Assembly (NCBI GenBank): GCA_964649085.1
Contig: CAZYPN010000005.1
Coordinates: forward strand, 1 to 64,000
DNA length: 64,000 nt
From: JADMJV01 sp964649085
GTDB lineage: Bacteria; Vulcanimicrobiota; Xenobia; Xenobiales; JADMJV01
Reading direction: 5' to 3'
A program made the translations under genes and the position numbers. Below are positions 41,947-50,980 of the stretch, piece after piece. The notes under the pieces were generated by a model. It saw only the letters and a program-made list of their open reading frames with translations. It had not been told where the DNA came from and made no database searches. Numbering within the stretch: position 1 is the first letter of the stretch; each line of letters starts with the position of its first letter.

Positions 41947-43026
41947 ATGCGTTTTGATATCCTGGGTCGCACCAGTGCCGATGTCGTTCTGACTCTCGAG
42001 GGCGAGAGTTTACAGGACGCCATCTATCAGGCCCTGGTTCAGGGCGTGCGCCTGGAGGGCGCCAATCTGGCCGGGGTGCAACTCACCAAGCTCTCCGGCG
42101 TCAGCGAGGTTTGTCTCGAGGGCTGCGACCTGTCGGGTGCCGATCTGGCTGCCGCCGACCTGCGTGGCGCCCAACTGGCCGATGCCGAGTTGCCGGGCGC
42201 CTGCCTGTCGCGAGCCAATCTCAGCGGTGCCAACCTCTCAGGGGCCACGCTCACGGGTGCCGATCTTTCCTATGCCGATCTCTCGGGAGCCGATCTTTCG
42301 GGAGCCGACCTTACCGGAGCCGATCTCACCCGGGCTTGTTTTCGAGGCTGTCAGCTCAATGGCGCTGAACTGACCGGAGCCAACGGCCCCCGCGCCGATT
42401 TTTCTCAGGCCGATCTGTCCCGCGGCGACCTGCGTGGGGCGGCCCTCTCGGGTGCCGATCTGCGCGACAGTATGGGCCACGGAGTGTTGCTCACCGGTGC
42501 CGATCTTTCTCACGCTCGTCTCAGCGGGGCGGTGCTGACCCAGGCTCGACTTTGCGGGGCCGACCTCACCGAGGCCAGCCTGCGCAAGGCCAATCTGACG
42601 GGGGCCAGCCTGATCGGCTCTCGGCTGTGTAGCGCCCGGCTCACCGAGGCTGACCTCACGGGTGCCGATTTGCGCGGTTGCGATCTTTCCGACGCCCATC
42701 TCGATAAGGCCGTACTCGAGGGGGCTCGTCTCAGCGGCACCGACCTTTCGGGGGCCGACCTCAATCGTGCTCGCCTTTCGGTAACCGAGCTCGATGGCTC
42801 GGACCTGTCATCGGCCCGGCTTTCCAGGGCCGACCTGAGCGAGGCCAATCTGGTGAATGCCGACCTCTCCAAGGCAGATCTCCGGGGTGCGGTGCTGACG
42901 GGTGCCGACCTTTCCAGCGCCGACCTGTCCGAAGCGAGTCTGGATCGAGCGAATCTGCAGGGAGCTAACCTGACCGGTACGACAATGGACGCCGATCGCA
43001 AGAATTTCCACTCTCCCGGGCAATAG
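41947..43026 (+). CDS. Pentapeptide-repeat protein
   Basis: 359 residues from ATG 41947. After about 40 residues almost the whole protein is A(D/N)L-x-x pentapeptides, for example ADLSYADLSGADLSGADL. These stack as a right-handed quadrilateral beta helix of about 14-15 coils. Longer proteins of this class include DNA-gyrase-protecting Qnr/MfpA types and many of unknown role. A cluster of Cys in the first coils (VCLEGCDLSG) and a run of SxxD/SxxR variation mark the edges. It ends before a strong terminator (43078-43103), so it is the last gene of the run. Gyrase protection is unproven. Confidence 0.92.
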   Translation: MRFDILGRTSADVVLTLEGESLQDAIYQALVQGVRLEGANLAGVQLTKLSGVSEVCLEGCDLSGADLAAADLRGAQLADAELPGACLSRANLSGANLSGATLTGADLSYADLSGADLSGADLTGADLTRACFRGCQLNGAELTGANGPRADFSQADLSRGDLRGAALSGADLRDSMGHGVLLTGADLSHARLSGAVLTQARLCGADLTEASLRKANLTGASLIGSRLCSARLTEADLTGADLRGCDLSDAHLDKAVLEGARLSGTDLSGADLNRARLSVTELDGSDLSSARLSRADLSEANLVNADLSKADLRGAVLTGADLSSADLSEASLDRANLQGANLTGTTMDADRKNFHSPGQ

Positions 43027-43040
43027 AACAGGGGTTCGAA

Positions 43041-43062
43041 CTGGGGTGGCAAACAGCCCCAG
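43041..43062. repeat. Inverted repeat in the convergent gap
   Basis: CTGGGG (43041-43046) and CCCCAG (43057-43062) flank a 10-base loop just after the pentapeptide stop. The following terminator is stronger; this hairpin could stabilise the mRNA end. Confidence 0.35.
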
Positions 43063-43077
43063 TGGCATCCGATCTCA

Positions 43078-43103
43078 ACCTCGCTCCGGCGAGGTCTTTT
43101 TTT
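43078..43103 (+). terminator. Rho-independent terminator after the pentapeptide gene
   Basis: Stem ACCTCGC (43078-43084), tetraloop TCCG, stem GCGAGGT (43089-43095), then C and seven T (43097-43103). This is the most convincing intrinsic terminator in the window and acts for the plus strand. The minus-strand TPR gene stop (43102-43104) overlaps its T-tract. Confidence 0.85.
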
Positions 43104-44625
43104 ATCCTCGCAGCTGAGCCAGTTGCTGGGCCACTCGCTGAGCCATGTCGGGTTGACCCAGGTCGTGGTAGATGGCCTCCAGCAGTTGATAGCCCCGGGC
43201 CGAGGCCTGTAGCTGCAGGGAGCGCTGGGTGTGAACCATGGCCAGCGCGTGTTGGCCCGTGATGGAGTAGGCCCAGCCCAGGTTCAGCACATGCTCGGCA
43301 TGATTGGGGTGGTGGACTGCCAGATGGCGAAACAGGCTTTGCAACGACTGCGGGTCCTGACTCAGGGCCTTGCCGGCCTCTTCGTAACGCCCGGGCTGTT
43401 CCCGCAGCGGAGCTACCCAGCTCATCCAGGCGGGCGAGCCAGGGGCCGAAGGGCCGAGATCGGGCAGACTGGGAAGCTGGGCAGGGTATTTTGAAATAAC
43501 GCTCTGCGACCAGGCCGCAGCCGGACCGAGGAGCTGAGCCGACCAGGCGGCGACCTGTCCGGCTTCGGGACCCCGACCCTGTTGCTCGAGCTGGATACAC
43601 CAGTCGCGCAGAATGCCGCTGAGAGCGTTGGCTACACCCGTGTGGCCCGGCTCTCGTTGGTAGAGGTCGGTAAGCAGGAAGACGAGGCTGCGGAAGTTGC
43701 CTACCTGGCGAAAACGCTCGGTGAGCGAGGGCAGAATCTGCTCCAGCTGCGGCTCGAGCGAATTGCGGGAGTGAGCCGGCAAACCGATCAGGCTGCGCCA
43801 TTCAAAGCCGCGGCTGGGGGCCGGTGCCTGAGGCGCTGCTACGGGTGCGGCGGGAGCCGCTGGGGCTACTGGAACTGCAGGTGGGGCAGGCGGGGCGGGA
43901 GCTTCCACAACCACGGGGGGGGGCGGGGGCGCCTGCTCAACGACGGGGATTGCAGTGGCGACCGGCTCAGGGGGAACCGGTTCTGGCGTCGCCAGATCCA
44001 GCACGGGCGACGGGGCTTCGGGCTCTGTGCTTTCCAGCAGCAAATCTTCATCGAGGAAGGAGAGACCCGCATCGGGTGTCGCCTCTACAGCCACAACCGG
44101 CTCGGGTTCGGGGTGCGACTCGAGCGTCAGCACCGGCATGGGCTCCTCCAGCGACTCCATAGAGGCCATCGGGTCGGAAAGGTCGAGGTCGAGATCGGGC
44201 ATGTCGGGCAATTCGGGAACCGCTGGCGCAGGTTCGATGGGCGCAGCAGGAGCGGCAACCACGGGTTCGGCCACGATGTCTTCCACGGCCGAGGAGCCTC
44301 CCTGCATAAAGCGCTCCAGCATTTCGAAAGCTTCGGTGCAGTAAGGGTCGCTTTCCAGCAGGCGCTCCAAACGGGAAACGGCTTCCTGAGTGTCGCCCTC
44401 GTCGTAGAGACGCTGGGCCTCCAGGGTAGCGGCCTTGGACGCCGCGGCTCTGACCTCGTAATTGTCGGGAAACTGCATGAGGGCCAGTTCAAAGAGACCG
44501 TTGAGCCAGTCGCTTTCATAACGGGGGTCACAGGCCTCGAAACAACGGCGTACCCAACTTTCAACCTGCTCCTCGCTGAGGTGGTCGAGTTCTTCTTCTA
44601 ACGACATGCGGACATCGGCGGTCAT
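43102..44625 (-). CDS. TPR-type protein with long Pro/Ala-rich linker
   Basis: 507 residues from ATG 44625 (MTADVRMSLEEELDHL); an in-frame ATG at 44607 is also possible. The N-terminal 120 residues are acidic TPR-like helices (LYDEGDTQEAVSRLERLLESDPY). Then an acidic and Pro/Val/Ala-rich linker (about 125-290) contains PEPEPVV and PPPPPVVVE stretches. A second helical region has TPR units (HVLNLGWAYSITGQHALAMVHTQRSL). It has no signal peptide. Bacterial proteins with such linkers often assemble at poles or secretion sites; that is inference. It is the last gene of the minus-strand run. Confidence 0.7.
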   Translation of the reverse strand: MTADVRMSLEEELDHLSEEQVESWVRRCFEACDPRYESDWLNGLFELALMQFPDNYEVRAAASKAATLEAQRLYDEGDTQEAVSRLERLLESDPYCTEAFEMLERFMQGGSSAVEDIVAEPVVAAPAAPIEPAPAVPELPDMPDLDLDLSDPMASMESLEEPMPVLTLESHPEPEPVVAVEATPDAGLSFLDEDLLLESTEPEAPSPVLDLATPEPVPPEPVATAIPVVEQAPPPPPVVVEAPAPPAPPAVPVAPAAPAAPVAAPQAPAPSRGFEWRSLIGLPAHSRNSLEPQLEQILPSLTERFRQVGNFRSLVFLLTDLYQREPGHTGVANALSGILRDWCIQLEQQGRGPEAGQVAAWSAQLLGPAAAWSQSVISKYPAQLPSLPDLGPSAPGSPAWMSWVAPLREQPGRYEEAGKALSQDPQSLQSLFRHLAVHHPNHAEHVLNLGWAYSITGQHALAMVHTQRSLQLQASARGYQLLEAIYHDLGQPDMAQRVAQQLAQLRG

Positions 44626-44726
44626 AGCAGGCTGTTCCAAAAAGGTGTCGCGTTCCCCTGCCAGATTTCTTCGAACTATCCCCGTTGGCCCGACATGCCC
44701 AATCTCAATCGACTTGTGGACAATAC

Positions 44727-45572
44727 TTACGAGATGGGTTCTACCTGCAGCGAGATGGCGCTGAGCATACGCCCGGTCGTGCCCCGGTCGCGTCGATAGG
44801 AAAAGAAGAGATCGCCTCGGCAACTGGTGCACAGCGAGCAGGCTCGCACGCGATCGGGCGAGATCCCCTGGCGTAGCAGCCATTCCAGATTGGCCCGATG
44901 CAGGTCGATGCGGGGCTGACGCTGTTCGGGCCGGGATATCCAGGGCTGGGCTCCGAACTGTTGTTCAAACTGGTCGGCCACGTCGGGTCCCACCTCGAAG
45001 CAGCACGGACCGATGCAGGGACCCAGGCCTACACGAATGCGTTCGGGGCGGGCTCCCAGCCGCTCGACCATGGCCTGAACCGTGCGGGCGGCAATGCCAG
45101 CTACGGTGCCGCGCCAGCCCGCGTGGGCCAGTCCCAGCGCTCCGGCTTCGGCATCGTGAAAAAACAGCGGCACACAGTCGGCGGTTGTCAACGATAACGT
45201 CACTTCCGGATGAGCCGTGATACAGGCATCGGCGGGCCAACTCTGGCGCATTTGCGAGGGGTGCTCCAGGTGAGCCACCTCGACCCCGTGGTCCATCTGC
45301 AGGTTCTGGTAGATGGGAAACCCCACCCATTCCGCAAATTGTTTCCGATTGCGCTCTACCACCTCCAGCTGGTCGCCGCTCATTCGGCCCAGGTTCAGGC
45401 TGGCATAGGGTCCCTGGCTACTGCCCCCGAGGCGAGTGCTGCTGGCATGGGGCACCGTCAGGTGAGGAAAGGTGATGAGCTGGGTGGCTCCCCGACGTTC
45501 CAATTCAGAGGGGCAGAGTTGCAAGGCGTTGATCTCCCAAAATTCGCTGATGGCGGGCCCTTTCTCCATCAC
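44727..45572 (-). CDS. pgeF: Purine nucleoside phosphorylase, YfiH/PgeF family (laccase-fold)
   Basis: 281 residues from ATG 45572. The family motifs are L-T-T-A-D-C-V-P, HAGWRGTVAGIAARTV and GPCIGPCCFEVGPDV. The metal-binding Cys and His lie in TTADC, HAGWRG and CCFEVG. The family includes YfiH (once called polyphenol oxidase), which acts on adenosine and inosine in characterised members and also removes mis-made peptidoglycan precursors in E. coli. The C-terminus SLCTSCRGDLFFSYRRDR is usual. It overlaps the B12-type radical SAM gene by 68 bases at its start. Confidence 0.93.
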   Translation of the reverse strand: MMEKGPAISEFWEINALQLCPSELERRGATQLITFPHLTVPHASSTRLGGSSQGPYASLNLGRMSGDQLEVVERNRKQFAEWVGFPIYQNLQMDHGVEVAHLEHPSQMRQSWPADACITAHPEVTLSLTTADCVPLFFHDAEAGALGLAHAGWRGTVAGIAARTVQAMVERLGARPERIRVGLGPCIGPCCFEVGPDVADQFEQQFGAQPWISRPEQRQPRIDLHRANLEWLLRQGISPDRVRACSLCTSCRGDLFFSYRRDRGTTGRMLSAISLQVEPIS

Positions 45573-47223
45573 GCCAGAGTCTTTCCTTGGGCCAGGAACT
45601 GGCGATGTGTCCCCAGGGTAGGGCCTCCTCCTGGGCTCGATCCCGATAGAGCAGCTCTTCCAGGCTGAAACCTTCGGCCTTCAGTGCTTTGATCCAGTTT
45701 TTGTAGCTGGGCTTGCGATACACTCGGGCCAACACGCGACCCATGCGGCGATCGGCCCGAGCCTGCAGGCCTTCGATCAGAGCCGTTTTGGGCACCTCGG
45801 GATTGACTTTTACGCCGCCAACACGCGCCAGCTGGTTGGCCACCCGGGCCATTCGTGCCTCGGCCAGTTCAAGCGTGGCCATACCGTTCCACTGATAAGG
45901 GGTCAGCGGCTTGGGAACAAAAAGCCCCAGTGTCAGGGTGATGCGCCCCCCGCCCTGGCCCTCGGAAACCTGCAGTTTTCGGGTTTTTTCTACCAGTCGC
46001 ACCAGTGCGTCCATATCCTCGTCGAGTTCGTTGGGCAGGCCCACCATCGAGTACATCTTGAGATTCTTGATGCCCTTGCGAAAAGCCCGACCAGCGGCCT
46101 CGAAATACTGCTCATCGCTGAAACGCTTGTTGATCGACTTTCTCAACGCCTCCGAGCCCGATTCAGGGGCCAGCGTCATGCTGTGCGAGCCACCTCGGAC
46201 CAGCGTTTCCAGAATCTCGTCGGGCAACTGGTCGGCCCGCAGCGAGGAAAACGAGACGCTCATGTCGGCGCTCAGCAGCTTCTGGCAGAGTTCGCGTATC
46301 TGGGGATGGTTGCCCACCGTGGCCGAAATCAGGCCGATGCGGGGTTGGTGTTCGGCTACTGACTGAATATCGACCCACAAGCGATCGAGCGGCTTCCAGC
46401 GCACCTTGGGGTAGGAGAAGCCCACGGTGCAGAAACGGCAGACATAGGGGCAACCACGCGATACTTCGACCAGAAAGGTTTTGCCGAACTCGGTTTGCTC
46501 GGTCATAATCCAGGAAGCGCTGGAGGTGGACTCAAACTGATCGCGTGAAAGGTAGTTCTTGGCAATGGTGGCCGGGGCTCCGGCCTTGGGGTGCAGACCC
46601 AGAAAACGCTGGTCAGCATATTCGGGTTCATAAAGCGAGGGCACGTAAAGCCCTTCGATCTGGGCCAGGGCCTGCAAACGCTCCAACTTGGTCAGGTCTC
46701 GGCTGGAGCGCAGCCCCTCCGCCAGCGCTTCTACCAGTCCCTCGGCCTCGCCCACGGCAAACAGATCGACGAAATCGGCCAGGGGCTCGGGATTGAGCAA
46801 CGTTACGGCCCCGCCGACCAGAACCAGCGGATAGCGATCGTCGCGCTGGTGACTCCACAGGGGTAGCCCCGCCAGTTCCAGAATGCGCAATACGTTCACA
46901 TAGTCGTTCTCATAGGCGCAGGTCAGCGCCACCAGGTCGAACTGTTCCACCGGGCGCTGGCTCTCCAGAGTGAAGAGCTGGCGCCCGTGTCGTTCATACT
47001 CCTCGATTTCTTCGGGGTCGGGCAGGAAGAATCGCTCGCAGCTGACCCCGGGGGTCTGGTTCAGAATTCCGTAGACGACCTGCAGGCCCAGATTGGACAT
47101 GCCAACGTGGTAGGTGTTGGGGTAGCCCAGGGCAACGCGCAGCTGGCCACCGGCAGGGGGGCGAAGCAGGCGAATCTCCTGGGCCAGGCGTTGTTCGGCA
47201 CGAGCGATGAGTTTCCACGACAT
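45505..47223 (-). CDS. B12-binding-domain radical SAM protein (TIGR03960/YgiQ-like)
   Basis: 572 residues from ATG 47223. An N-terminal Rossmann-type B12-like domain (VALGYPNTYHVGMSNLGLQVVYGIL, PLVLVGGAVTLLNPEPLADFVDLFAVGEAEG) precedes the radical SAM cluster motif C-x3-C-x2-C in RGCPYVCRFCTV. Then come TIM-barrel blocks (SLRADQLPDEILETLVRGG, MTLAPESGSEALRKSINKRF). These are shared by anaerobic and uncharacterised bacterial radical SAM proteins. No His cobalamin ligand is clear, so B12 binding is uncertain. It overlaps pgeF by 68 bases. Its job is unknown. Confidence 0.88.
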   Translation of the reverse strand: MSWKLIARAEQRLAQEIRLLRPPAGGQLRVALGYPNTYHVGMSNLGLQVVYGILNQTPGVSCERFFLPDPEEIEEYERHGRQLFTLESQRPVEQFDLVALTCAYENDYVNVLRILELAGLPLWSHQRDDRYPLVLVGGAVTLLNPEPLADFVDLFAVGEAEGLVEALAEGLRSSRDLTKLERLQALAQIEGLYVPSLYEPEYADQRFLGLHPKAGAPATIAKNYLSRDQFESTSSASWIMTEQTEFGKTFLVEVSRGCPYVCRFCTVGFSYPKVRWKPLDRLWVDIQSVAEHQPRIGLISATVGNHPQIRELCQKLLSADMSVSFSSLRADQLPDEILETLVRGGSHSMTLAPESGSEALRKSINKRFSDEQYFEAAGRAFRKGIKNLKMYSMVGLPNELDEDMDALVRLVEKTRKLQVSEGQGGGRITLTLGLFVPKPLTPYQWNGMATLELAEARMARVANQLARVGGVKVNPEVPKTALIEGLQARADRRMGRVLARVYRKPSYKNWIKALKAEGFSLEELLYRDRAQEEALPWGHIASSWPKERLWRDGERARHQRILGDQRLATLPL

Positions 47224-47278
47224 TGTGGGTCTCAGTCTACGCCACGGTCGGGCTTTGCGCCAGTGGCCTCGGGCAATT

Positions 47279-48100
47279 CTAGCCTTTGGACTGAACGAAA
47301 CCGTCGATCTTTGGGCTGTTCAGCTCGTAGGTGTTGCGTTTCACCGAGTCGCTACTGTTGCCCTCGATGGTGATGATTTTGCCATTTTCCACCTTTTCCA
47401 CGATGCCGATATGGTCGCTGGTGCCGTCCTTCTGCCAGTCGAACAGGATGGCGTCACCGGGCTTGGGGGTGTGGCCTCGGCCCGCCCAGATTCCCTTTTT
47501 TTGGGCCCAGCTTTTGATGGTCGGGCAGTAATTGGGGTTGCTGAGCCCTTCGGTGTCGAGCACGCCGTGCTCTTTCATCAAGTTGATGGCAAAAGCCGCG
47601 CACCAGGGTGTGGTCGAGGGGTTGATACCACTTTTCCCCGTGATCTTCTGGATTTCGGCGGTGTTTCGGTCTTCGTTCAGGCCCAGCATGCCACGAGCCC
47701 GGTCGAGCATTCCCTGGGCGCCGGGGCTGGCTGCCCCGCTGTTGGCGCTCGACGACGTGGCTCCAGAGCTGGAGGCGCCGCCCGCACCACCACCGTCAGA
47801 GGTCGAGTTGCCTGCCTCCAGAGGTGAGGCTCCTGCGCCGGTGCCTGAGCCCGTGCTGCTATCCAGGCGATTGAGCATCAACATGAGCAAGATTTGCATC
47901 ATGCTCGTCAGCATCTGATTCTGCATCAACATGACCTGGGTGGGGTCTACGGCGGCACCGGGTTGCGGGGGCTGGAAGGCCAGTGAGGGCTGCTGCAGTT
48001 GCAGACGGTCAAGAGCCGCTCCGGTCGAAAAGGCTGGCAGAGCACTGGGGGCGGCATTGGAGTGAGTCAGGAGTGAATTGAGGGGAGTGGTAGGATGCAC
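47279..48100 (-). CDS. CHAP-domain cysteine hydrolase with a disordered N-terminus
   Basis: 273 residues from GTG 48100, preceded 7 bases earlier by AAGGAGG (48108-48114). Residues 1-55 lack a signal peptide. Residues 56-79 are Met/Leu-rich (VMLMQNQMLTSMMQILLMLML). About 80-130 is a Gly/Ser linker. The C-terminal 140 residues form a CHAP domain with C167 in PWCAAF, H230 in SDHIGIVEKV and the strand KIITIEGNSSDS. CHAP enzymes cut amide bonds, usually in peptidoglycan. Without a signal peptide, a contact-dependent or type III-like export is possible but unproven. It is upstream of the kinase-WD40 run end. Confidence 0.8.
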   Translation of the reverse strand: MHPTTPLNSLLTHSNAAPSALPAFSTGAALDRLQLQQPSLAFQPPQPGAAVDPTQVMLMQNQMLTSMMQILLMLMLNRLDSSTGSGTGAGASPLEAGNSTSDGGGAGGASSSGATSSSANSGAASPGAQGMLDRARGMLGLNEDRNTAEIQKITGKSGINPSTTPWCAAFAINLMKEHGVLDTEGLSNPNYCPTIKSWAQKKGIWAGRGHTPKPGDAILFDWQKDGTSDHIGIVEKVENGKIITIEGNSSDSVKRNTYELNSPKIDGFVQSKG

Positions 48101-48107
48101 AGCGAGT

Positions 48108-48114
48108 CCTCCTT
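48108..48114 (-). promoter_or_regulatory. Strong Shine-Dalgarno that decides the CHAP gene start
   Basis: AAGGAGG on the minus strand, 7 bases before GTG 48100. Few genes in this window have as clear a site, which supports the GTG start and the lack of a signal peptide. Confidence 0.8.
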
Positions 48115-48247
48115 GGTTTCGAGTGTCTTCGCTGCCTCTGCCGGACGAACCCCTCAGGTGCGCCTCTGGGAACAGTGTAGCAGAGCGGCCTCGGCCGACC
48201 AGGGGGCATTTGTAACAAGCTGGTTGCGAATGTTGCCAGATAGCGAA

Positions 48248-50155
48248 CTACAGTGGATGAAATCGCCAGATTCGAATGCGTCCATCGCCCCCACCGCTGG
48301 CCAGCAAGGGATGCCGGGCATCGCAGACCAGGCAACGCAGGTAGTTCTTGTCGGCTTCGCTTGTCCACACCTGACGACCGCTACTCACCCGATAGCAGCG
48401 GATCTTGCGGTCGGCATTGCCGCTGAAAACCAGGTCGGGGTCGCAGGAAAAGGCCACCGACCATACGTTGGCGCCCTCTTCGCGAAATCGGCGTAACTCC
48501 AATCCTGCGTCGATCTCCCACAAGCGGGTGGTATAGTCGCTGGCTCCGCTCAGCAGCAGGCGCGAGTCGGCCGAAAAATCGATGGCCAGCAGCGTGCGAG
48601 TGTGCCCCTCCAACTGGCGCAGCAGTCCCGCTGTCTGGGTGTCCCACACCTTGATTTGCCCGTCCTGTCCGGCCGTGGCGATCAAGGTTCCGTCGGGAGA
48701 AAAGGCCACCGCGTTGACCGGCCCTCGATGACCGGCCAGCATCAACGGTTCGACCTGTTGAGACGTAAAGAGGTGAACGCTGCCATCGCTCATGGCCACG
48801 GCTACCGCCTGGCCGTCTTGAGAGAAACTGAGGTTGGAAACTGCGGGCAACCCGTTGCGCAGCACCCGAAGCATCTGGCCGGTTTCGGTGTGCCACAGCT
48901 TGACCTCTCCGGGTTCACCTGCGGTGGCCAGCAGGCTGCCGTCGGGTGAAAGGGCAAAGCCGGCCAGCGCCGTGTCGTGGGCCTTCAACTGTCCTACCGA
49001 TCCACCCATGGGCCAGTTCCAAAGCCCGACGCCCCCGTTGCGTGCCCCCGAGAGCAAGAGGGGACGGTGGGGATGAACTCTTAGAGCGTAAATACCGCCG
49101 CGATGGGCCTCGAACTCGGCCACTTTCTCCACCCTGAGATGTTCGGTGGGTGCGGCGGGTGGGCTGCCCGGCAAGCCGGGATCGCCGGTAAGCGCATAGA
49201 CGAAATCGCGCATCTTTTGGGGCCGATTCTCGGGTCGCAGGTCGAGGGCCGTCTCCAACAGTTTCCAGAACTGCGGCGTCACCGTCGGATTGAGTTCGGG
49301 CAGTGGCGTGATGCGCGCTCCCTTCTGGCGGGCCTGGGCGTCGGGGGGCAGTTGGCAGGCCAGCATGGTATATAGCGTGGCTGCCAGGCCATAAACGTCT
49401 GTGGCGTCGGTCAGCGGCTTGGAGGCGAGGTATTGTTCGGGGGGCGAGTAAGGCGGACTTACGGCCACCACCGCGGCTCGCGAGGAGCGCCCGGGGACAT
49501 AGCGTTTGGAAACGCCAAAGTCGAGAATGACGAAGCGCGAACCCTGGGTGAACACGATGTTCTCGGGCTTGATGTCGGAGTGAATGATGTCCCGGTCGTG
49601 GACGTAGGCCAGGGCTTCGCCTACCTGTCGGGCCACTTCGAGGGCATCGTGTTGATTCATCGGCCCTCGGCGGGTCAACCCATCGAGCAGGCTTTCGCCT
49701 TCTAGAAATTCCATGGCCAGGTAGCCCGTGCCGTTTTCTTCAAACGGAGTGTAGGACTGGACAATGCCAGGGTGGGTAAAGAACTTGAGAACTTTGCCCT
49801 CGGCAATAAAGTCTTCCAGGGCTGCGGCCAGACTTTTGGGATCCCAGTGATTGGCCGGGGTCACCTTCATCCCCGAGCGAACGCAACCCAGGGGAAAGAG
49901 CTCTTTGATAGCGACTTTGACCTGACGACTGCCTTCCAGGCCGACGTAGGTGATGCTGAACCCCCCCTCGCCGAGGACATCGACAATGCGAAAGGCGCCG
50001 CCTTTCAGCAGCGTGCCAGGGGGCAGGGGCACGCGCGGGGGACCTTTGCGCGCCGGTCCTTTGCCGGCACGGGTGGGCGTGCGACTGGGAGTCCGGCTCG
50101 GGCTGCGGCTCGGGCTTCGGGTGGGATGATCGCTGATGTCAGAAGGGCCACTCAC
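48248..50155 (-). CDS. Ser/Thr protein kinase fused to a seven-bladed WD40 propeller
   Basis: 635 residues from ATG 50155. The N-terminus has R/S/T-P repeats (SPSRSPSRTPSRTPTR). The kinase domain runs from about 45 to 320, with loop DVLGEGGFSITYVG, Lys in KVAIKELF, HSDIKPENIVF (HSD replaces HRD but keeps the catalytic Asp) and DFGVSK. Residues 330-635 give seven WD40 units (for example EVKLWHTETGQ, QIKVWDTQTAG, RIRIWRF), enough to close one propeller. WD40 blades bind partners or substrates. There is no membrane helix. It is flanked by the CHAP hydrolase and a coiled-coil gene. The repetitive N-terminus may be autophosphorylated. Confidence 0.93.
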   Translation of the reverse strand: MSGPSDISDHPTRSPSRSPSRTPSRTPTRAGKGPARKGPPRVPLPPGTLLKGGAFRIVDVLGEGGFSITYVGLEGSRQVKVAIKELFPLGCVRSGMKVTPANHWDPKSLAAALEDFIAEGKVLKFFTHPGIVQSYTPFEENGTGYLAMEFLEGESLLDGLTRRGPMNQHDALEVARQVGEALAYVHDRDIIHSDIKPENIVFTQGSRFVILDFGVSKRYVPGRSSRAAVVAVSPPYSPPEQYLASKPLTDATDVYGLAATLYTMLACQLPPDAQARQKGARITPLPELNPTVTPQFWKLLETALDLRPENRPQKMRDFVYALTGDPGLPGSPPAAPTEHLRVEKVAEFEAHRGGIYALRVHPHRPLLLSGARNGGVGLWNWPMGGSVGQLKAHDTALAGFALSPDGSLLATAGEPGEVKLWHTETGQMLRVLRNGLPAVSNLSFSQDGQAVAVAMSDGSVHLFTSQQVEPLMLAGHRGPVNAVAFSPDGTLIATAGQDGQIKVWDTQTAGLLRQLEGHTRTLLAIDFSADSRLLLSGASDYTTRLWEIDAGLELRRFREEGANVWSVAFSCDPDLVFSGNADRKIRCYRVSSGRQVWTSEADKNYLRCLVCDARHPLLASGGGDGRIRIWRFHPL

Positions 50156-50202
50156 TGCAGCGGCCTTCGCGCAGCTTTAGAGATTTCCGCTGACGATTTT
50201 GG

Positions 50203-50922
50203 TCAACCCGGGGGAAGTTGCTGTAAAGCTTGGCGGAGCTGTTGCTCCAACTGACCCAAACCCTGCTCCGAACGGTCTTCGTAGCTGGTGGCACGCGACA
50301 GGTTGCTGTCGCAGTCGCGAACCGACCACTGGGCCTGATTCACCCGGTTGGAGGCTTGATAGGCGTCGTTGCTTACATCTTGACCCGGACGGTCGTACAT
50401 AATGTTGCGCACATTGTGGTCGGCCCAGTCCAGCTCGCGCATCGCCGAGCGGGTCTTATTGTCGGCCCAGCTGGCCTCTGAGTCGGCCTGCTGGTGGTTG
50501 TTGTGGGCCCCTTCCAGGGTGTTTCGGGCTTGCTGTAGCGTGGCCTGGGCATCGGCATGCGAGGAGCATTCCTGGATCGAGAGATTGAGTTCTTGCTTGA
50601 GCGATTCGAAGTCGCGGTGTGCCGTGTTGGAATCCATATCCATGCGAGAGAGATCTCGCTCGTTGTTTTGCAGGCTACGCTCGGCCTGGCTGAGATACAT
50701 GTCGGCCTGGCGGCCTTCGTGGCTGGAGTCGCGCTGACCATTGTCGCTCTGGGCTCGGCGCAGGGGCCATTCGGCCGACTGAAGGTTGCGGCCGACGTCT
50801 TGGGAATCGTAATAGCAGTCCTGGTAACCGCTTTCCAGGCGGCCCACGTCGCGCTTCAGTTCTCCTACTTCGGTCAGCATTCGCTCGATTCGAGGACGGG
50901 GGTTGCTGCTGGTCAAAATCAT
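50203..50922 (-). CDS. Coiled-coil protein of unknown function (239 aa)
   Basis: ATG 50922 is chosen because GGAGG lies 6 bases upstream. The protein is almost wholly helical and charged, with regular Gln/Asp/Ser/Arg spacing. Recurring blocks of about 28 residues include QSAEWPLRRAQSDN, QAERSLQNNERDLSRM, QQARNTLEGAHNNHQQAD and ASNRVNQAQWSVRDCD. It probably forms a long coiled coil or helical bundle. No signal peptide is seen. The kinase gene 47 bases downstream on the same strand could phosphorylate it; the adjacency is the only evidence. Confidence 0.7.
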   Translation of the reverse strand: MILTSSNPRPRIERMLTEVGELKRDVGRLESGYQDCYYDSQDVGRNLQSAEWPLRRAQSDNGQRDSSHEGRQADMYLSQAERSLQNNERDLSRMDMDSNTAHRDFESLKQELNLSIQECSSHADAQATLQQARNTLEGAHNNHQQADSEASWADNKTRSAMRELDWADHNVRNIMYDRPGQDVSNDAYQASNRVNQAQWSVRDCDSNLSRATSYEDRSEQGLGQLEQQLRQALQQLPPG

Positions 50923-50980
50923 GCTTGCCTCCAGAGACACCAGCATAAGCCCACCGCTAACCGGAAGGGCTGCCGAAAGG

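Noticed and set aside
43031..43050. GGTTCGAA resembling a tRNA T-loop
   Set aside because: No acceptor, D or anticodon stem can be drawn around it. It lies in a convergent gap with terminator-like hairpins.
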